Assembly: GCA_922989275.2 (NCBI GenBank)
Contig: OV277864.1
Span: forward strand, 72,296,158 to 72,360,157
DNA from: Gari tellinella
Taxonomy: Eukaryota; Mollusca; Bivalvia; Cardiida; Psammobiidae
Reading direction: 5' to 3'
DNA length: 64,000 nt
Shown here in pieces: positions 23,309 through 34,585 of this stretch (the stretch's first letter is position 1; each line of letters begins with the position of its first letter). Position numbers and translations under genes: made by a program. Below the pieces are notes generated by a model, which worked only from the letters and a program-made list of their open reading frames with translations, made no database searches and was not told the origin of the DNA.

Positions 23309-23904
23309 GTTTGAAGTTATGTTTCGAACAACGCGTATAACTGGGTCAACATCAGTGGCAAACTATTTGGATCCTGGTTTACAAATGATTTGATTAATTC
23401 AACTAAATACATGTCATATTTCTGGGAACAAAACGTCTTTGTCACTGAACACATGTGCTAAGGAAATACTTTTCAAAGCATGACAATCACACATTGCAGA
23501 ATAAATGTATACTTATTAACGACTACAGTATGAACAAAATACCAGGAATCTGTAGACAGCAAATCACTGGAGATGATATGAGGTGTTCTATTGATCGATT
23601 CGGCCATCTTCAAGAAGCAGAACATTTATCTCTGGTGTTCAGGGGTTAAATGTTATCTCACCAAAGGCGTCTGTAATCCAAGAATCGATGTCCACTGTAA
23701 ACAACTTGAGGACAAAAAGCCAAGTAACCCGACGATTGATTAGTCTCACACCCGCCTGACATCCCGATAACAAAACATCTACTGTGCCTAAATATGTTTA
23801 GAACTATCCAAGTATAGGCCGATTTTACTGACCTGGCAGTGCGGAGTTTCGATGAGGACCATTGCATTTCAACTTTTGGGGAGGCAGCACGTTCGTTTTA
23901 TCAG

Positions 23905-24147
23905 CGGAAATTACCGTTGTCGTCTGTCGTTTTATTCCAAGTGGACATTTTGACAGAAGGAATAAATTTATAATGAAGAATGATAATCAGCTTGAATTCA
24001 GATCAGACGCCGCGTCACGCGGCGTCTGATCTGGATTCAAGCTGTTTGTAAATGCAAGCCAAACCTTTATTTTTCCTCCGAATAACAACTCCCTCCGAAC
24101 AACACACATACTATTTGTCTCCCATTGAATGTTGTTGTAAAGAGGTT
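23905..24147 (-). mobile_element. Family B MITE, outer end missing
   Basis: GTCGTCTGTCGTTTTATTCC begins it inside the right half. The palindrome with GACGCCGCGTCACGCGGCGTC lies at about 23990-24048. It ends GTTGTTGTAAAGAGGTTTGG without the last bases. Confidence 0.75.
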
Positions 24148-24169
24148 TGGAGAGTTTGGCTTATGAATA

Positions 24170-24246
24170 ATTCTTTTTTACTTCCAACCTTCTTTAAGTA
24201 GGCCCATGTCTTCAAAACTAAAAACAGGCTATGGGGTAATGGGTTT
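24170..24246 (+). mobile_element. Family C right-end fragment
   Basis: TTTTTTACTTCCAACCTTCT through AACAGGCTATGGGGTAATGG is the right third of C. Confidence 0.5.
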
Positions 24247-24429
24247 AAAAAGATATGGTAAAAAAATAAACATGTATTGTCCGATTTTTCTGACTTGTCA
24301 GAGTTATTTTTTAGGACAGAATAGTTAATAATGGTAAAAAGGTAAGCAAGGTAACATCGAATACATGTATATAATCGTATACTTTCCTACTTGAGATAAG
24401 TATGATCCTCGTGCAGCACGAGACCGGTG

Positions 24430-24641
24430 CGATTACTTTACTAATATTTTATCATTTCCCAATAAACGCATTTATATACTAAACCTATTATTTCTATTGC
24501 AAACAGAACCGGGCGTCTGATCAGGCTCCAACCTGTTTGTTACTATTAAAAATATAGTTAAACTTTCTAAAAGTATATTTCAACAGATTGGTGCATTGTG
24601 TTTGCGTTTAAACGGGAAAGAATAATATATCCTCTACTGTA
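24430..24641 (+). mobile_element. Family A MITE, decayed
   Basis: TTTCCCAATAAACGCATTTA, a shortened palindrome (CAAACAGAACCGGGCGTCTGATCAGG, noted by position 24500-24525), and GTTTAAACGGGAAAGAATAA before CTCTACTGTA. The left terminus is eroded. Confidence 0.65.
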
Positions 24642-24832
24642 CATTACGCACAAAAATTACAGCTATCCGTATCTCTAACTGGCTGTAGGGAAAACTCATC
24701 CCTGTTAAAGTTTTATAATGTTCCAATCTAAAAATAGCTTGGACAGGTCAGAAGAAGTTGAACACTTATAATCGGTGAATGATTCAAAATGTGATTCATT
24801 TTTGGAAAGAGCTAAACACCTTGTGATTGTTT

Positions 24833-25144
24833 TACAGTGGTAAATTCCTACCCACTCAACGCGTTTCTTAAGCGTTTCGTACGCATTTATTATATGTTAA
24901 ACGCGTTTCCTAGCCGTTTCTTTTCGCGTTTCTTTACGCGTTTAAAAGAGCCGGGATTAAAAGCCATCACTTAGCCGACGGACCCCTTAGCCGAGACTGC
25001 ATTGGTATAATCGTTAATAAACGCGTTTAAACGCGGTAAAATATTTAGGCGTTAACCGTTCGTTAACCGTTCGTTAACCGTTCACTATGCGTTCTTAAGC
25101 ATAGGTTAAAGCGTAAATTGGTGGGAATAGCGTATTTACCACTG
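24833..25144. mobile_element. Element Q, TA-class inverted-repeat element
   Basis: CAGTGGTAAATTCCTACCCA (24835) faces GTGGGAATAGCGTATTTACCACTG (25121-25144). The subterminal parts are full of GCGTTT/AAACGC words in opposite orientation. An 11-bp unit CGTTAACCGTT is repeated three times at about 25052-25084. It resembles family A in organisation but has a different interior. Confidence 0.65.
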
Positions 25145-25614
25145 CAGTACATTGACAGCCTACATGGTCACTAAGATTGTATCTCGGTATCACACGCTAA
25201 ATATAGTTTCGTCTACCTTCATGGTCAAAATTATCGTGAAGCTTTATCTCTTTACTGCCATATTTGTCGTTTGCTACGATATTGTTTTTTGTAGTATCGT
25301 TTTCACAATTTAAAATTTAGATTCAATGCAGTAAGAGTGATTAAATGCAGGCAAGATTAACTATTGGCGTCATTTAAAGTGAAATGGATAAGTGATGGAG
25401 ATGTTGATCGGTTTGTTTGATCGGTTTGTTCAACTATAAGGTATTAAATAGTTGCGTAGTCTAAAGTACAATTGGCTGTTGATAACTGTCAGCACAAGGT
25501 CCGAACGGACGCTTACCTATTTGCGCCACGTGGATTAGTCCATGCTTATATTATATTGGTAAAGTCAACTTTTGATGTAAGTAGTGCCTGATGTAAGTTT
25601 TAAATTTCAATTTT
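25145..25614. other. Unassigned region
   Basis: GATCGGTTTGTTTGATCGGTTTGTT near 25407 is a short tandem duplication. Nothing else was identified. Confidence 0.35.
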
Positions 25615-25740
25615 TAAATTGAAATTCATAGCAGCAAACAGTGTAGACTCTTATCAAACGCCACATGTCACATAGTCTACAATGTGTGCCTATGTCCAAT
25701 ACATTGCATCATGGGCACAAATTGTTTAAGTCTTCTTAGA
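25615..25740 (-). mobile_element. Family I fragment
   Basis: GCAAACAGTGTAGACTCTTA, then CTATGTCCAATACATTGC and CATCATGGGCACAAATTG, is the reversed left part of I with a mutated palindrome. Confidence 0.5.
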
Positions 25741-26062
25741 CCATAGCAACGAAAAACATGGTCAAAAGAAAGATGTATAACTGCAGCAACATCATCTTTA
25801 GCTCTATTGCACTAAGGTTCGAAAATGTATCATTCAAGTACAAATGTGTACGTAGAAATAACGGATAACAATATCACGACAGACAGTTGCCTTACGAAAA
25901 TAGGTCGCATGCAGCTACTCTCTAGGGTGATGTTAACTGCCTTGATGTTGAACATGCTCCCTATAATATCAGGATGCCATATTTGGTGATTTGATGTCTA
26001 ATCGGAACGTACACTTTGCAGCAGTTAAGAGTTCATTGGCCTCTATACATACAGAGGTAACA
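25741..26062. other. Unassigned region
   Basis: No supported feature. Confidence 0.35.
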
Positions 26063-26241
26063 CCTCTATATTAGGACAACTAAATAATGTTAACTAGCAT
26101 GTGTTTAAAGTATGTGACTGCTTAAAGCAATGACACAGTAAAACAGAAAGTTTAAATAAAGTATTTAGGCCAACTTGCTTTAAACTGTCACCTGTTTTTA
26201 TATACAATCAATTAGCCAGGTAGTGGCTACACTAGAGAGGT
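26063..26241. mobile_element. Family U element, decayed copy
   Basis: ACACCTCTATATTAGGAC and CACTAGAGAGGTT are the facing ends. The middle (TATGTGACTGCTTAAAGCAA, GACACAGTAAAACAGAAAG) matches the copy at 22868-23060. Confidence 0.45.
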
Positions 26242-26300
26242 TAAACTGAATATGAATTATAGTAGTATGTCTACGTAGGTCTGCCATAATTCACTTAACT

Positions 26301-26420
26301 CCTTACCTAATATACCGCTTCTAGTTTAAGACTGGTGACCACGTAATGCAAACTTGAATCATAGCAGGTACATTCTGCTTTACTTTAAACCTACTTAAAG
26401 CTACAATCTACTAGGATAAA
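26301..26420 (+). mobile_element. Family C-like remnant
   Basis: AACTCCTTACCTAATATACC and ACATTCTGCTTTACTTTAAA are recognisable pieces of C. The left hairpin arm is destroyed. Confidence 0.4.
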
Positions 26421-26481
26421 GATACTATATCTTACATGCATATTTATAAAATGTATACACAGGGGCTATGTTCGACTTATA

Positions 26482-26713
26482 TTAACCCATTTGTGCCCAA
26501 GATCCCATATATGGGAGATAGGCAAACAGTGTTGACTCTGATCAGACGCCGCATAAAGCTGCGTCTGATCAGAGTCTACACTATTTGCTGATAGGAATAT
26601 CAATGTAAAACAAAATGAAAATGAAAATTTGACCAGGCATCCCTTTGGATAAAAAAATGAATTAATCCAATATAAAACATGGAAGAATCCACTGTAGGAC
26701 ACAAATGGGTTAA
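26482..26713 (+). mobile_element. Family I MITE (TTAA class), full length
   Basis: TTAACCCATTTGTGCCCAAG ... GACACAAATGGGTTAA, an inverted pair of about 15 bp. The palindrome at about 26523-26586 pairs AGTGTTGACTCTGATCAGAC with GTCTGATCAGAGTCTACACT. A predicted frame of 98 codons crosses the ends and is not a gene. A T-like fragment (TATGTTCGACTTATA) adjoins the left edge. Confidence 0.85.
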
Positions 26714-26814
26714 AGGAGTAACAGTGGTGAAGTAATATTGTAATTTGTTCAAGAAGGTCCATTGACGACAGTAACTCGTGTTAATTGGCCAAGGTATGTT
26801 ATGGGATACCGTAA

Positions 26815-27064
26815 TACAGTGGAAAATCTGTTATTCTTTCCCGTTTAAACGCAAACGTACGCAAACGCAAAGCACTAAAACGTAGAAAAGTACAACTTTT
26901 GGACAATTCTGATAAATCTTGTTTATCTTGGTGACAAACAGTTTGGAGCCTGATCAGACGCCGGGTTACCCGGCGTCTGATCTGGCTCCAAACTGTTTGC
27001 ACTGCAAATATTAGTTTTAGCGTAAACGCGTTTATTGTGAAAGAATAACAGATTCTCCACTGTA
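26815..27064 (-). mobile_element. Family A MITE, full length
   Basis: TACAGTGGAAAATCTGTTAT ... GATTCTCCACTGTA. The palindrome with GACGCCGGGTTACCCGGCGTC lies at about 26937-27000. It is very similar to the copies at 58856 and 61174, so it is a fairly young insertion. Confidence 0.9.
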
Positions 27065-27338
27065 ACTCTAAGAGTTAGTCCTGAGCAAATAATGCAGACG
27101 CTGATAAGACTGTTGCATTACGGAACAGTCTTGTCAGAATCACCTCTGATTGCCATTCACCTTTTGGACAAATACCTATTTGACAGAAGCAAAAATATCA
27201 AACACCTAAAGCAGTTATAAAGGTTGTCCCGATGTTCGCGAATGTTACGATACGTGTTTTACTGATGGTGTGTTTCCTATGACCTTTTTGAACTAACGCG
27301 ATTTCGATTTATAGAGTTTCGACTGAAGTTTAGCTGTC

Positions 27339-27415
27339 ATAATAAATGCGTTTTAATTGCAAAACGTTTGATTACTCGGCGTATGGTCAGGCTTTCAATC
27401 TAGTTTCCCTTTACA
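27339..27415 (-). mobile_element. Family A remnant
   Basis: AATAAATGCGTTTTAATTGC and GATTACTCGGCGTATGGTCA are decayed pieces of the A centre. Confidence 0.35.
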
Positions 27416-27686
27416 TTATAATTAAACGTAATACTTTACAAAATGTTGTCATTTGCAATGCTTCACTGCATTGTATTTACCTTTTTTCTCTGGAATAAAA
27501 GTGTCAAAAACATTTAAGTAAATGTTTTGTTAAGCGGTCACTCAATAAGGTATATTAATTGGAATCTCAAAGGACAAGGTCATGCTTAATACAGGTCAAA
27601 CGTAACGTTCTAGTGAAGATGATTCCATTTAAGTAAGGTTTTCAATATATTATGCTTTAGGTGGACTCTTAACATAGTTATTACTC

Positions 27687-27906
27687 TTAACCCGTTAGCC
27701 CTCAAACTATAAATAGGCAAATCCAGTTTCCAATAATGTCTGTTCCTTTGTGTTACTATTTAGGATTAACTGTTACAATGAATTAATAAAATGACAAACA
27801 GGCAGCCACTGATCAAAGGGTTATCAGGATCTACTCTGTTTTCATTTAACAAGTATGTTCCGCACGGGTCCAATGACTGTATAATGATCAGGATTCAAAG
27901 GGTTAA
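27687..27906 (+). mobile_element. Family D MITE with degraded palindrome
   Basis: TTAACCCGTTAGCCCTCAAA and GATTCAAAGGGTTAA are the ends. In the middle ATGACAAACAGGCAGCCACT and CAGGATCTACTCTGTTTTCA are all that remains of the paired arms. Confidence 0.65.
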
Positions 27907-28149
27907 CACGGAATTTATTGTAAATCATTTTGGAATTGTATTTCTTTTCTCTCAGTGCGGGAAGAAACGCCACCATACATCAATGGTAAACAGGTCTTTC
28001 CTCTGTTTTGATGATAGTAAATGAGTATAACCTTTCATGTTCCAAACTCGCCGACTCAGCGATGGTGCTAATAATATTGATTTCTAGCTACAAACATCCC
28101 AGTTACATTGCGTAATAATTGATGTAGTGTTATAGAAGTACAGCCAAAC

Positions 28150-28373
28150 CATGCGTCCTTTATCAAGAGAGTACCTGTGAAGAGTACACTTGTCGTATGC
28201 AGACATTGAAGTCCCTGATCAGAGGGCTCCTGCAGGAGCCCTCTGATCAGGGACTTTACTGTTTGTCATTTTGCAATTTATTACAAAGAAACAACCCGAA
28301 ATAGTATTAAATAGACCAGCCTTCATTGCAAACTGGGGTTGCCCATTGGAAGTTTCAGGGGATAATGAGTTAA
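28150..28373 (-). mobile_element. Family D MITE
   Basis: The palindrome is nearly perfect: AGTCCCTGATCAGAGGGCTC pairs with GAGCCCTCTGATCAGGGACT around CTGCAG. The right end GGGGATAATGAGTTAA is intact. The left terminus beyond about 28150 is unclear. Confidence 0.75.
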
Positions 28374-28383
28374 TTCAATATAA

Positions 28384-28480
28384 CCCTTAGTTTGCTGGTT
28401 GGAATTCTATAATTCGAACTCGTCTCCATCGAACATACTCATATGTCGAACTAAGAACGTAGCTCAGTCACGTTTTGACT
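28384..28480 (-). mobile_element. Pogo-like (family T) fragment
   Basis: ATTCTATAATTCGAACTCGT and ATATGTCGAACTAAGAACG resemble the ends of T (39953-40373). Confidence 0.4.
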
Positions 28481-28589
28481 GAAACTATAGGAATGTTTGA
28501 GTAAGGTGGACTCGATGTAATGGTGTTACATCGGCTAAAGCAAGGTCTTTATATCGAGATTCGCATAATAATAGGACTTATACTATCGC

Positions 28590-28680
28590 GACCGAGTACG
28601 TTTTGTTAGTTAGTACGACTCGGAATCTGGAGATTGAAGGTTCGAGTCACAGCGGAAGCTTAGTTGGAACTGATGTGGCT
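28590..28680 (+). repeat. Decayed tRNA-like sequence
   Basis: TTAGTTAGTACGACTCGG could be a degenerate A box region and GGTTCGAGTC at about 28640 fits a B box. The acceptor stem cannot be paired. It is probably the head of an old SINE rather than a tRNA gene. Confidence 0.3.
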
Positions 28681-29199
28681 GAATGGCGAGCCGCTAGCTA
28701 GTTAAATGAGTGGTTACCGAAGGCCCATCTTGGATAGGCACCCACCAATAATCGAAGGAATTCGGGAGGTACTGTGCGTATACAAAATAGTTGTCTCGTA
28801 AGTGAAATTTACTGGCCCATTTAATAGGGTTTATACGATGATAAACACAGTTGTCATTTTTTATTTAACTGCGTAATGGTTTTACTTGGTTTAAACTGGA
28901 AAAGTTAACATATTTTTTCTAACTTTATATTTCAGTCCATTATATCCTCAGACACAGCAAATACATGGCGATAGAGTCTAATAATCAACACATCACAGTA
29001 CTTTTATTCTTGAACGACAGTCTCCCAAACCCAAATGCGCCTTCACTAAAAAAACGAATCATGATGTTTGTGATCAAAAACCGGATATCCACTTTAACCT
29101 ATTTCCCCATAAATATGTTTTTACTTATCTATTCATCCACGGAATAGTTCAACTTTTTACAGTCATTAACATTTTCAAAAGATATGTTCTCTATATCTT
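28681..29199. other. Unassigned region
   Basis: No supported feature. Confidence 0.35.
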
Positions 29200-29336
29200 G
29201 TCAGATACTAGCTTAAACTACAGGTATGTTAAAGTAAAGTTGAATACGCATTGAATCGTATGCTGCTTTACTTATAACATGGTTATGTGATCACCTGTTT
29301 TCAAAAGTATAAAACATGCTTTGGGTAATTAGTTAA
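29200..29336 (+). mobile_element. Family C remnant
   Basis: ATGTTAAAGTAAAGTTGAAT, GCTGCTTTACTTATAACATG and CTTTGGGTAATTAGTTAA match the right half of C with heavy decay. Confidence 0.5.
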
Positions 29337-29536
29337 AGGCAGTATGTGAGCCAAAATAGCGCATTTTTTAAACCTGAATATTCAGGCAGATACGTAATCT
29401 AAACATATAAAAAGAAGTAATCCGCGATGATTATGGAGGCAATACATTTGACAAACACATGCATTTGGTGGAAAAAATTCGACCTTTAAATCGGTTTGTT
29501 GACATCCGATCAACGACGGAGATTTTCCGAGTTCGT

Positions 29537-29775
29537 TCGGCTTGCGTGAAGCGGCGTCTGATCTGGATTCAAACTGTTTGTCACTCGTCATTAAGTTTTT
29601 TTTCTCTCAAAATGTCTATTATGTAACTGAGAAAAACAGCAGACGACAATTTTAACCAGAATGAATTTTAGTCGTGAATATGTTGGACATACTTGTCCTG
29701 TTTAGGGATCTGCGACAAGGGTCGTTGTAAGGAGGTAGTCGTTGTTAGGAGGGCCGTTGTAGGGAGGGAACACTG
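29537..29775 (+). mobile_element. Family B MITE, left half missing
   Basis: It begins at the right arm of the palindrome (GCGGCGTCTGATCTGGATTC) and runs through AACAGCAGACGACAATTTTA to GGAGGGAACACTGG. The breakpoint lies close to the palindrome centre, where stalled replication would break it. Confidence 0.75.
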
Positions 29776-30162
29776 GATGTTCTTTGGCGTCTGAACTATG
29801 TTTTTTGTAATTGACGTTATTGCTCTAGTGTTCCAGCATTAATGCGTACATACAATTACGCCTCTAACTATTTTATAATTCTACTGTTACATAAACTCAA
29901 CATCCTTAATACGGTCTTATTTCGTCGAGGACGCGTGCGACGGGTAGCTTATCTCGTCTCAACCTTTCCAAATAGCAGTACGAAAGACATATTATACAAA
30001 TCCGTAATTTCACCCGTGAGACCGATTAATGCCTTTGGCTTGGAGCTTGATCATAACCTTAAAACTTACCATGCAAACGATTGTAAATGGTCAATCCGTT
30101 GTTGAGCATTGATAAATTGATATTATTATCAAAGATATCTCCAGATATGTTTTTGAAATGAA
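29776..30162. other. Unassigned region
   Basis: A frame at 29842-30105 has no recognisable domain. No repeat was identified. Confidence 0.35.
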
Positions 30163-30240
30163 AACAAACTGTATAGACCTTGATCAGAAGGCTCCTTCAG
30201 GAGCCTTCTGATCAGGGTCTAAACTTTTTGCTAAAGCTAC
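30163..30240 (-). repeat. Stand-alone D-type palindrome
   Basis: ACCTTGATCAGAAGGCTCCT pairs with AGGAGCCTTCTGATCAGGGT. Outer AAACTGTATAG / CTAAACTTTTTGC arms are weaker. The usual D ends are not seen nearby. Confidence 0.6.
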
Positions 30241-30564
30241 ACAAAATGGATCCAAGTATAGTAAGGAATAACAATATTGTTCTGTCCCGTCTAGAACCAA
30301 AGTTATGTAAAACGTTACCGGCTTTAATGTAAGTGACAGATGCGATTTAGACAATGCGATCAACCGCTTTACTCATGGGACGATTGTGGTAAGTACAGTA
30401 GTGAGATAAATATACATACTACAGTCCAGACACTCTGATGATATTATCATATGTATACAGGGGAATATTTATCAGTATTTCATTTACAAACGAAACCATA
30501 TGCATACGCAATTCAGTAGCATACAGAAAGGACATATTTTGACAAGTATGTCGATTACAGTTTA
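30241..30564. other. Unassigned region
   Basis: No supported feature. Confidence 0.35.
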
Positions 30565-30680
30565 TCGGAATGGCAAAGTGTTTGGAGCCTGATCAGGCGA
30601 TGTATTACTCGGCATCTGAACTGGCTTTAAACTTATTGCAATTTACATACATTGGAAATAACAATCTTTCCATTACTGTA
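30565..30680 (-). mobile_element. Family A remnant
   Basis: GTGTTTGGAGCCTGATCAGG, CTCGGCATCTGAACTGGC and the terminal CTTTCCATTACTGTA retain the right part of A. Confidence 0.5.
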
Positions 30681-31950
30681 CAAAAGAGAAAAAACATGGT
30701 ATATGTCCATCATAAACGAACGAAATGCAAACATAATGCAATGAAATGAAGAAAATGATAGCGTTTAAAAATACCACTGATTAATCCAAATTGCAATTCT
30801 TGTGATGGTTGATTTGGTTTTACAGCAATGCGAAACAAAATAGGTCATATAGCGCCAATGAATGATATGGGGTAATGAGGGATGATGAGATGAAATTATT
30901 ATTTAAAAGCACTGACCTGCTTCCTTTTATTTCTTAACGTAAGGAATACTCTCTGTCTAATAAACAGAAACGATTACCTTTCGCAATTAAGCCACAGAAC
31001 CACGACACGGTAGCGAGGTTTCTTGGCACATTGTTTTGCAGCATAACCAGATGTCGATTTCTGTTTGCATTTGCGATACTGTTTTAGCACTAATACGGTA
31101 GTTGTGAAATAAATAAAATCACTTTTCTACCAAATATATTTATGAATGATGTGTTGAAATACATATGTTGGTTTTCAATTTCTAACCTTGTTTAGATTTG
31201 ATGAAGTCGGTGACCAAAGTGATGTTTGATTACAAACTGGCAGGCCCCAATTACTGGACTGAACCAAGAGTATCCTGATACTTTGCACGCATATGGTTCA
31301 ACATGTACGATGTCTTCTGGGGTTTCTTAAATCTCTCACTATTAAGCTTTCCAACCTGCTATTTAGATGGGAATCTCTGACCCACTTTAGTATCGTTATT
31401 GATGTGTACACATGGCAAACATCAAACATCAAGATACGTTATGAGATCGCTTCATGGTATCCACAAAGTGGTTTTGAAGTGTTAGATGTGTATGTAATAA
31501 GGAATTATTGCTTATTTTCAGTATGGCGATAGTGATTTTCCTTTTAGTTTGAAATAAAGGCAAACATGGTGAAAGACAGTCGACATCCTCGTCTACGACC
31601 ATTGAAAAGAATGCTCAGTTATCGGATGAAAGACAGGTGCAAGTTTAAAATAAACTGAAAGTAAACTAGAATGCTTCAATCTGTTTGACTTTTATTTTGC
31701 ATAATACAATCACCTGTCTTAACTACATACTAATCAACACATTCCAATGGTAGTAATACAGCTGCACAATTTATCACAATCAAATTGTTTAAATGACGAA
31801 TATTGCATGTATATGGAAATAATATCGAAGAACAATATACGAATGTGAAAGAATATATGTACCAATGCGTTGTTATCAGTTCGTTTAGATTCTTTCCTCT
31901 ATTATATTAACCCTTTACTAATGTCAGAGCCTGTTTCTAGTGTATGATCA
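30681..31950. other. Unassigned region
   Basis: A weak C-like trace (AAACTGAAAGTAAACTAGAATG) lies near 31650. No coding or RNA feature was identified. Confidence 0.35.
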
Positions 31951-32298
31951 TACAGCGCTCCCTCTCTACAACGACATTCAATGGGAGACAACAAATATGT
32001 GCGTTGTTTGGAGGGAGTCGTTATAGGGAGGGAACTTGGTTGACATTTGAAAACAGCTCGAATCCAGATCAGACGCGGCGTATCGCGGCGTCTGATCTGG
32101 ATTCAAACTGTTTGTCATTCGTCATAATGTTTTTTCTGTCAAAATGTCATTTAGATAAGAAAAACAGCAGACAACAATTTTAGCTAGATGAAAATGCATC
32201 AGTGCAAGTGTAAAACATAATTTTCGTGGGAACAGCGGTGAATGCGGTGTAAGGAGGGGTCGTTGTAAGGAGGACCGTTGTAGAGAGGGAACGCTGTA
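31951..32298 (+). mobile_element. Family B MITE, full length
   Basis: TACAGCGCTCCCTCTCTACA ... GGGAACGCTGTA. The palindrome at about 32047-32113 has the loop GCGGCGTATCGC. Predicted frames on both strands follow the repeat and are discounted. Confidence 0.85.
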
Positions 32299-32909
32299 TA
32301 TCGTTCGCTCCAATCTGATCTACCAAATGTTTGAAAACGATCTAAGACTCAATTCAAATATTTTATAAGCGTTGGCCCTGACATTAAAATGTAGGACGTG
32401 ATATAATATATGAGGCCTACTTCAAGATTACTAGATGTATTGCACTGCAAAGTTCAAACACTGTAGACCAAGACCATCCACCGCGTCAAAGTAGTAAGTC
32501 ATCTTCTATACCGTGTGTTACACCAATATGTGTAATGTATTGCTACCTGACACGTTTGCAGTTGTATATTTTAAGTAGACGCCAAGATTAAGATTACTTC
32601 TAGATTAGAACAACACTTTTTTGCATTGTTTAGCGGAGTTTTCTTAGGACACGGCCTCCATATTTCTAAGTGGACCTTAAATCTAAATTTGTTGGGGGGG
32701 GGGGGAATTAATTCAATATGTGTATACTCAATTTTTAAAACAATGTAACCACCATGGTTGATTGATAAATTGAATGAGTTTGGTTTAACGGTGCCACGAC
32801 ACAAAATGGTCTTAATTATGGCATCAAGAAACATGATTGAACCTGAAATATGTTGACCAAGGTTAACAAGAGTAAACTTCTTTGTGTAAGAACCATTACA
32901 CTTACAAAA
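32299..32909. other. Unassigned region with a G12 tract
   Basis: An uninterrupted run of 12 G lies at 32694-32705. No other feature was seen. Confidence 0.4.
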
Positions 32910-33125
32910 CCTATATCTACATTACTGACCAAGGATTATTAGATACAGGAGCAAAGAAAATCCCTAACTGATAACGTAATTGTTTTTGAGGTATTGTTTA
33001 GTCATGTTCGTCAGAAACAATGAATATTTTATCATTCTTTGGAAGACATTATTTGCCTCAAGAACAAAGTGGTATACAAGCCAATCAAAGTCATTCAGAC
33101 TGATTGTTTGCTCTCAGCATGGTCT
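32910..33125 (+). repeat. Dispersed repeat S, copy 2
   Basis: ATTACTGACCAAGGATTATT, then TTTAGTCATGTTCGTCAGAA, AACAATGAATATTTTATCAT and GTGGTATACAAGCCAATC, align in order with 17568-17775. The predicted frame of 90 codons here is not conserved in copy 1. Confidence 0.5.
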
Positions 33126-33779
33126 ATATGACGGTATCAATGAGATGTCGTCAATGCTTATAAAGAACACAGGTACGATTACAACGTTAATATATTTACC
33201 TAAGAGTATATCTAAGATGCATATTGCCAGAGTGAAAATTAATTTGAAATAAGAGGTCAAATTACCCGAAGTTTCCTCTGCATCCAAATAAATAATTTCA
33301 AGACGTTATTATTTCCAAATCGATGCGTTTGTGCGAAAACCGTAAGATCCATGGGAAACAGTCTGGATACAGATCAGACGTCGTTTTATACAGTATTGTA
33401 TAGTGAGTATTTAAAAGAATAGCATGAAACCTCACCAAAATATTATTTGTAAGTGCGCCGCCATTATTCAAATTTGCCTGATCCTATTTAACTAATTGTA
33501 AAACAGATATTCCGCACTAGATTAGACACCGCATGACACGACTTCTCATTAGGACCAACACTAATTAAGATTCTAATCTGTTTTTAAAAGAAATTTTAAA
33601 AAAATTGAATATAGTAACAGAAGTACATATTAATTGTCACAGACGACACAACTACGAGTTCCTACGAATTAGTAGATCTACAGTCAAACATGAATTGTGT
33701 GAACTTTTTTAAAATCCACGTGTACAGGAAATGAAAGACAAGTGACTGCTAAATACAGGGCTGCCACAAGTTTATCATT
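33126..33779. other. Unassigned region with MITE scraps
   Basis: GAAACAGTCTGGATACAGATCAGACG near 33356 is a lone left palindrome arm. TTCCGCACTAGATTAGACAC near 33510 is another trace. No gene was recognised. Confidence 0.4.
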
Positions 33780-33990
33780 AAAATCCTAAGATTTCAATTT
33801 TTCAATTTTTCAGACGCAATTTTACTAATCGTACCTTTACACCATAGTCTGTTTCTTGTTTTGAAGACACATGACTGTTTAAAACAGGTTGAAAGTAAAG
33901 CAGAATGCGCCTTAAGGCGCATTCTGCTTTACTTTCAGCCTGTTTTAAGCTACGATCTGCTAGGATGAAAATCTGAATACTTAAGAAAAA
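33780..33990 (-). mobile_element. Family C MITE, ends eroded
   Basis: The hairpin at 33880-33947 is intact, pairing ACAGGTTGAAAGTAAAGCAG with CTGCTTTACTTTCAGCCTGT around GCGCCTTAAGGCGC. Flanking CTTGTTTTGAAGACACATGA and GCTACGATCTGCTAGGATGA are C. Both TTAA ends are missing. Confidence 0.75.
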
Positions 33991-34552
33991 TCCGGAGAAA
34001 TGGCAGCCCTGTAAATAACGCCAAACTCGTTTAACAAAAATCGTAGAGTTCAAAACATCGTATGTAAGTAATAAGTTAAAAAAGCATATATAGTTATTAT
34101 CTTCAGACATCAGGTCTAAATATTCGCATGCAAATCTCATCGCTGATGCAATATGCGATATAATAAATTTTGGTCTAAATATGATACCATCAATCATGGA
34201 ATAAATACACTCATGGGACGACTTTATATAGTACTGAAAGTGATTTAAGTTTCATGTTGGAGTCAACCCTACATCAACTTTTTACTGGAAATGTAAGGTT
34301 GCTATTGCCAATCTAACCAAGGAATCATCTATCGTAATGAAACCACGTTACACACAACTCGAACTAATTGGCGTCCTCACTTCTGCATGTATGATGCGTT
34401 TTGACTTATATGCAGTTTTATTTAAAATATCGATTAGAGCACAATTTAGTATATTAATGATAATAGTAATGTTTACAAAATATGTATTTACCTCATTGTT
34501 AATTTAACACAATTATTAATGTCTGAATGATGGAGTGCTATGTTATGTAATA
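33991..34552. other. Unassigned region
   Basis: No supported feature. Confidence 0.35.
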
Positions 34553-34585
34553 TAGTGCACGCCTATGCAAAATTCATACAATGTA
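34553..34585 (+). repeat. 33-bp direct repeat, left copy
   Basis: TAGTGCACGCCTATGCAAAA followed by TTCATACAATGTA. It matches 35184-35216 with three differences. The pair brackets element H exactly. Confidence 0.85.

Noticed and set aside
24833..25144. Origin of replication suggested by repeated GTTAACCGTT and AAACGCG words
   Set aside because: The words lie within inverted terminal repeats of an element. No other origin features were seen.
33802..34197. 131-codon minus-strand frame
   Set aside because: It overlaps the C hairpin. The KQAESKAECALRRI-type peptide recurs wherever the C hairpin is translated.
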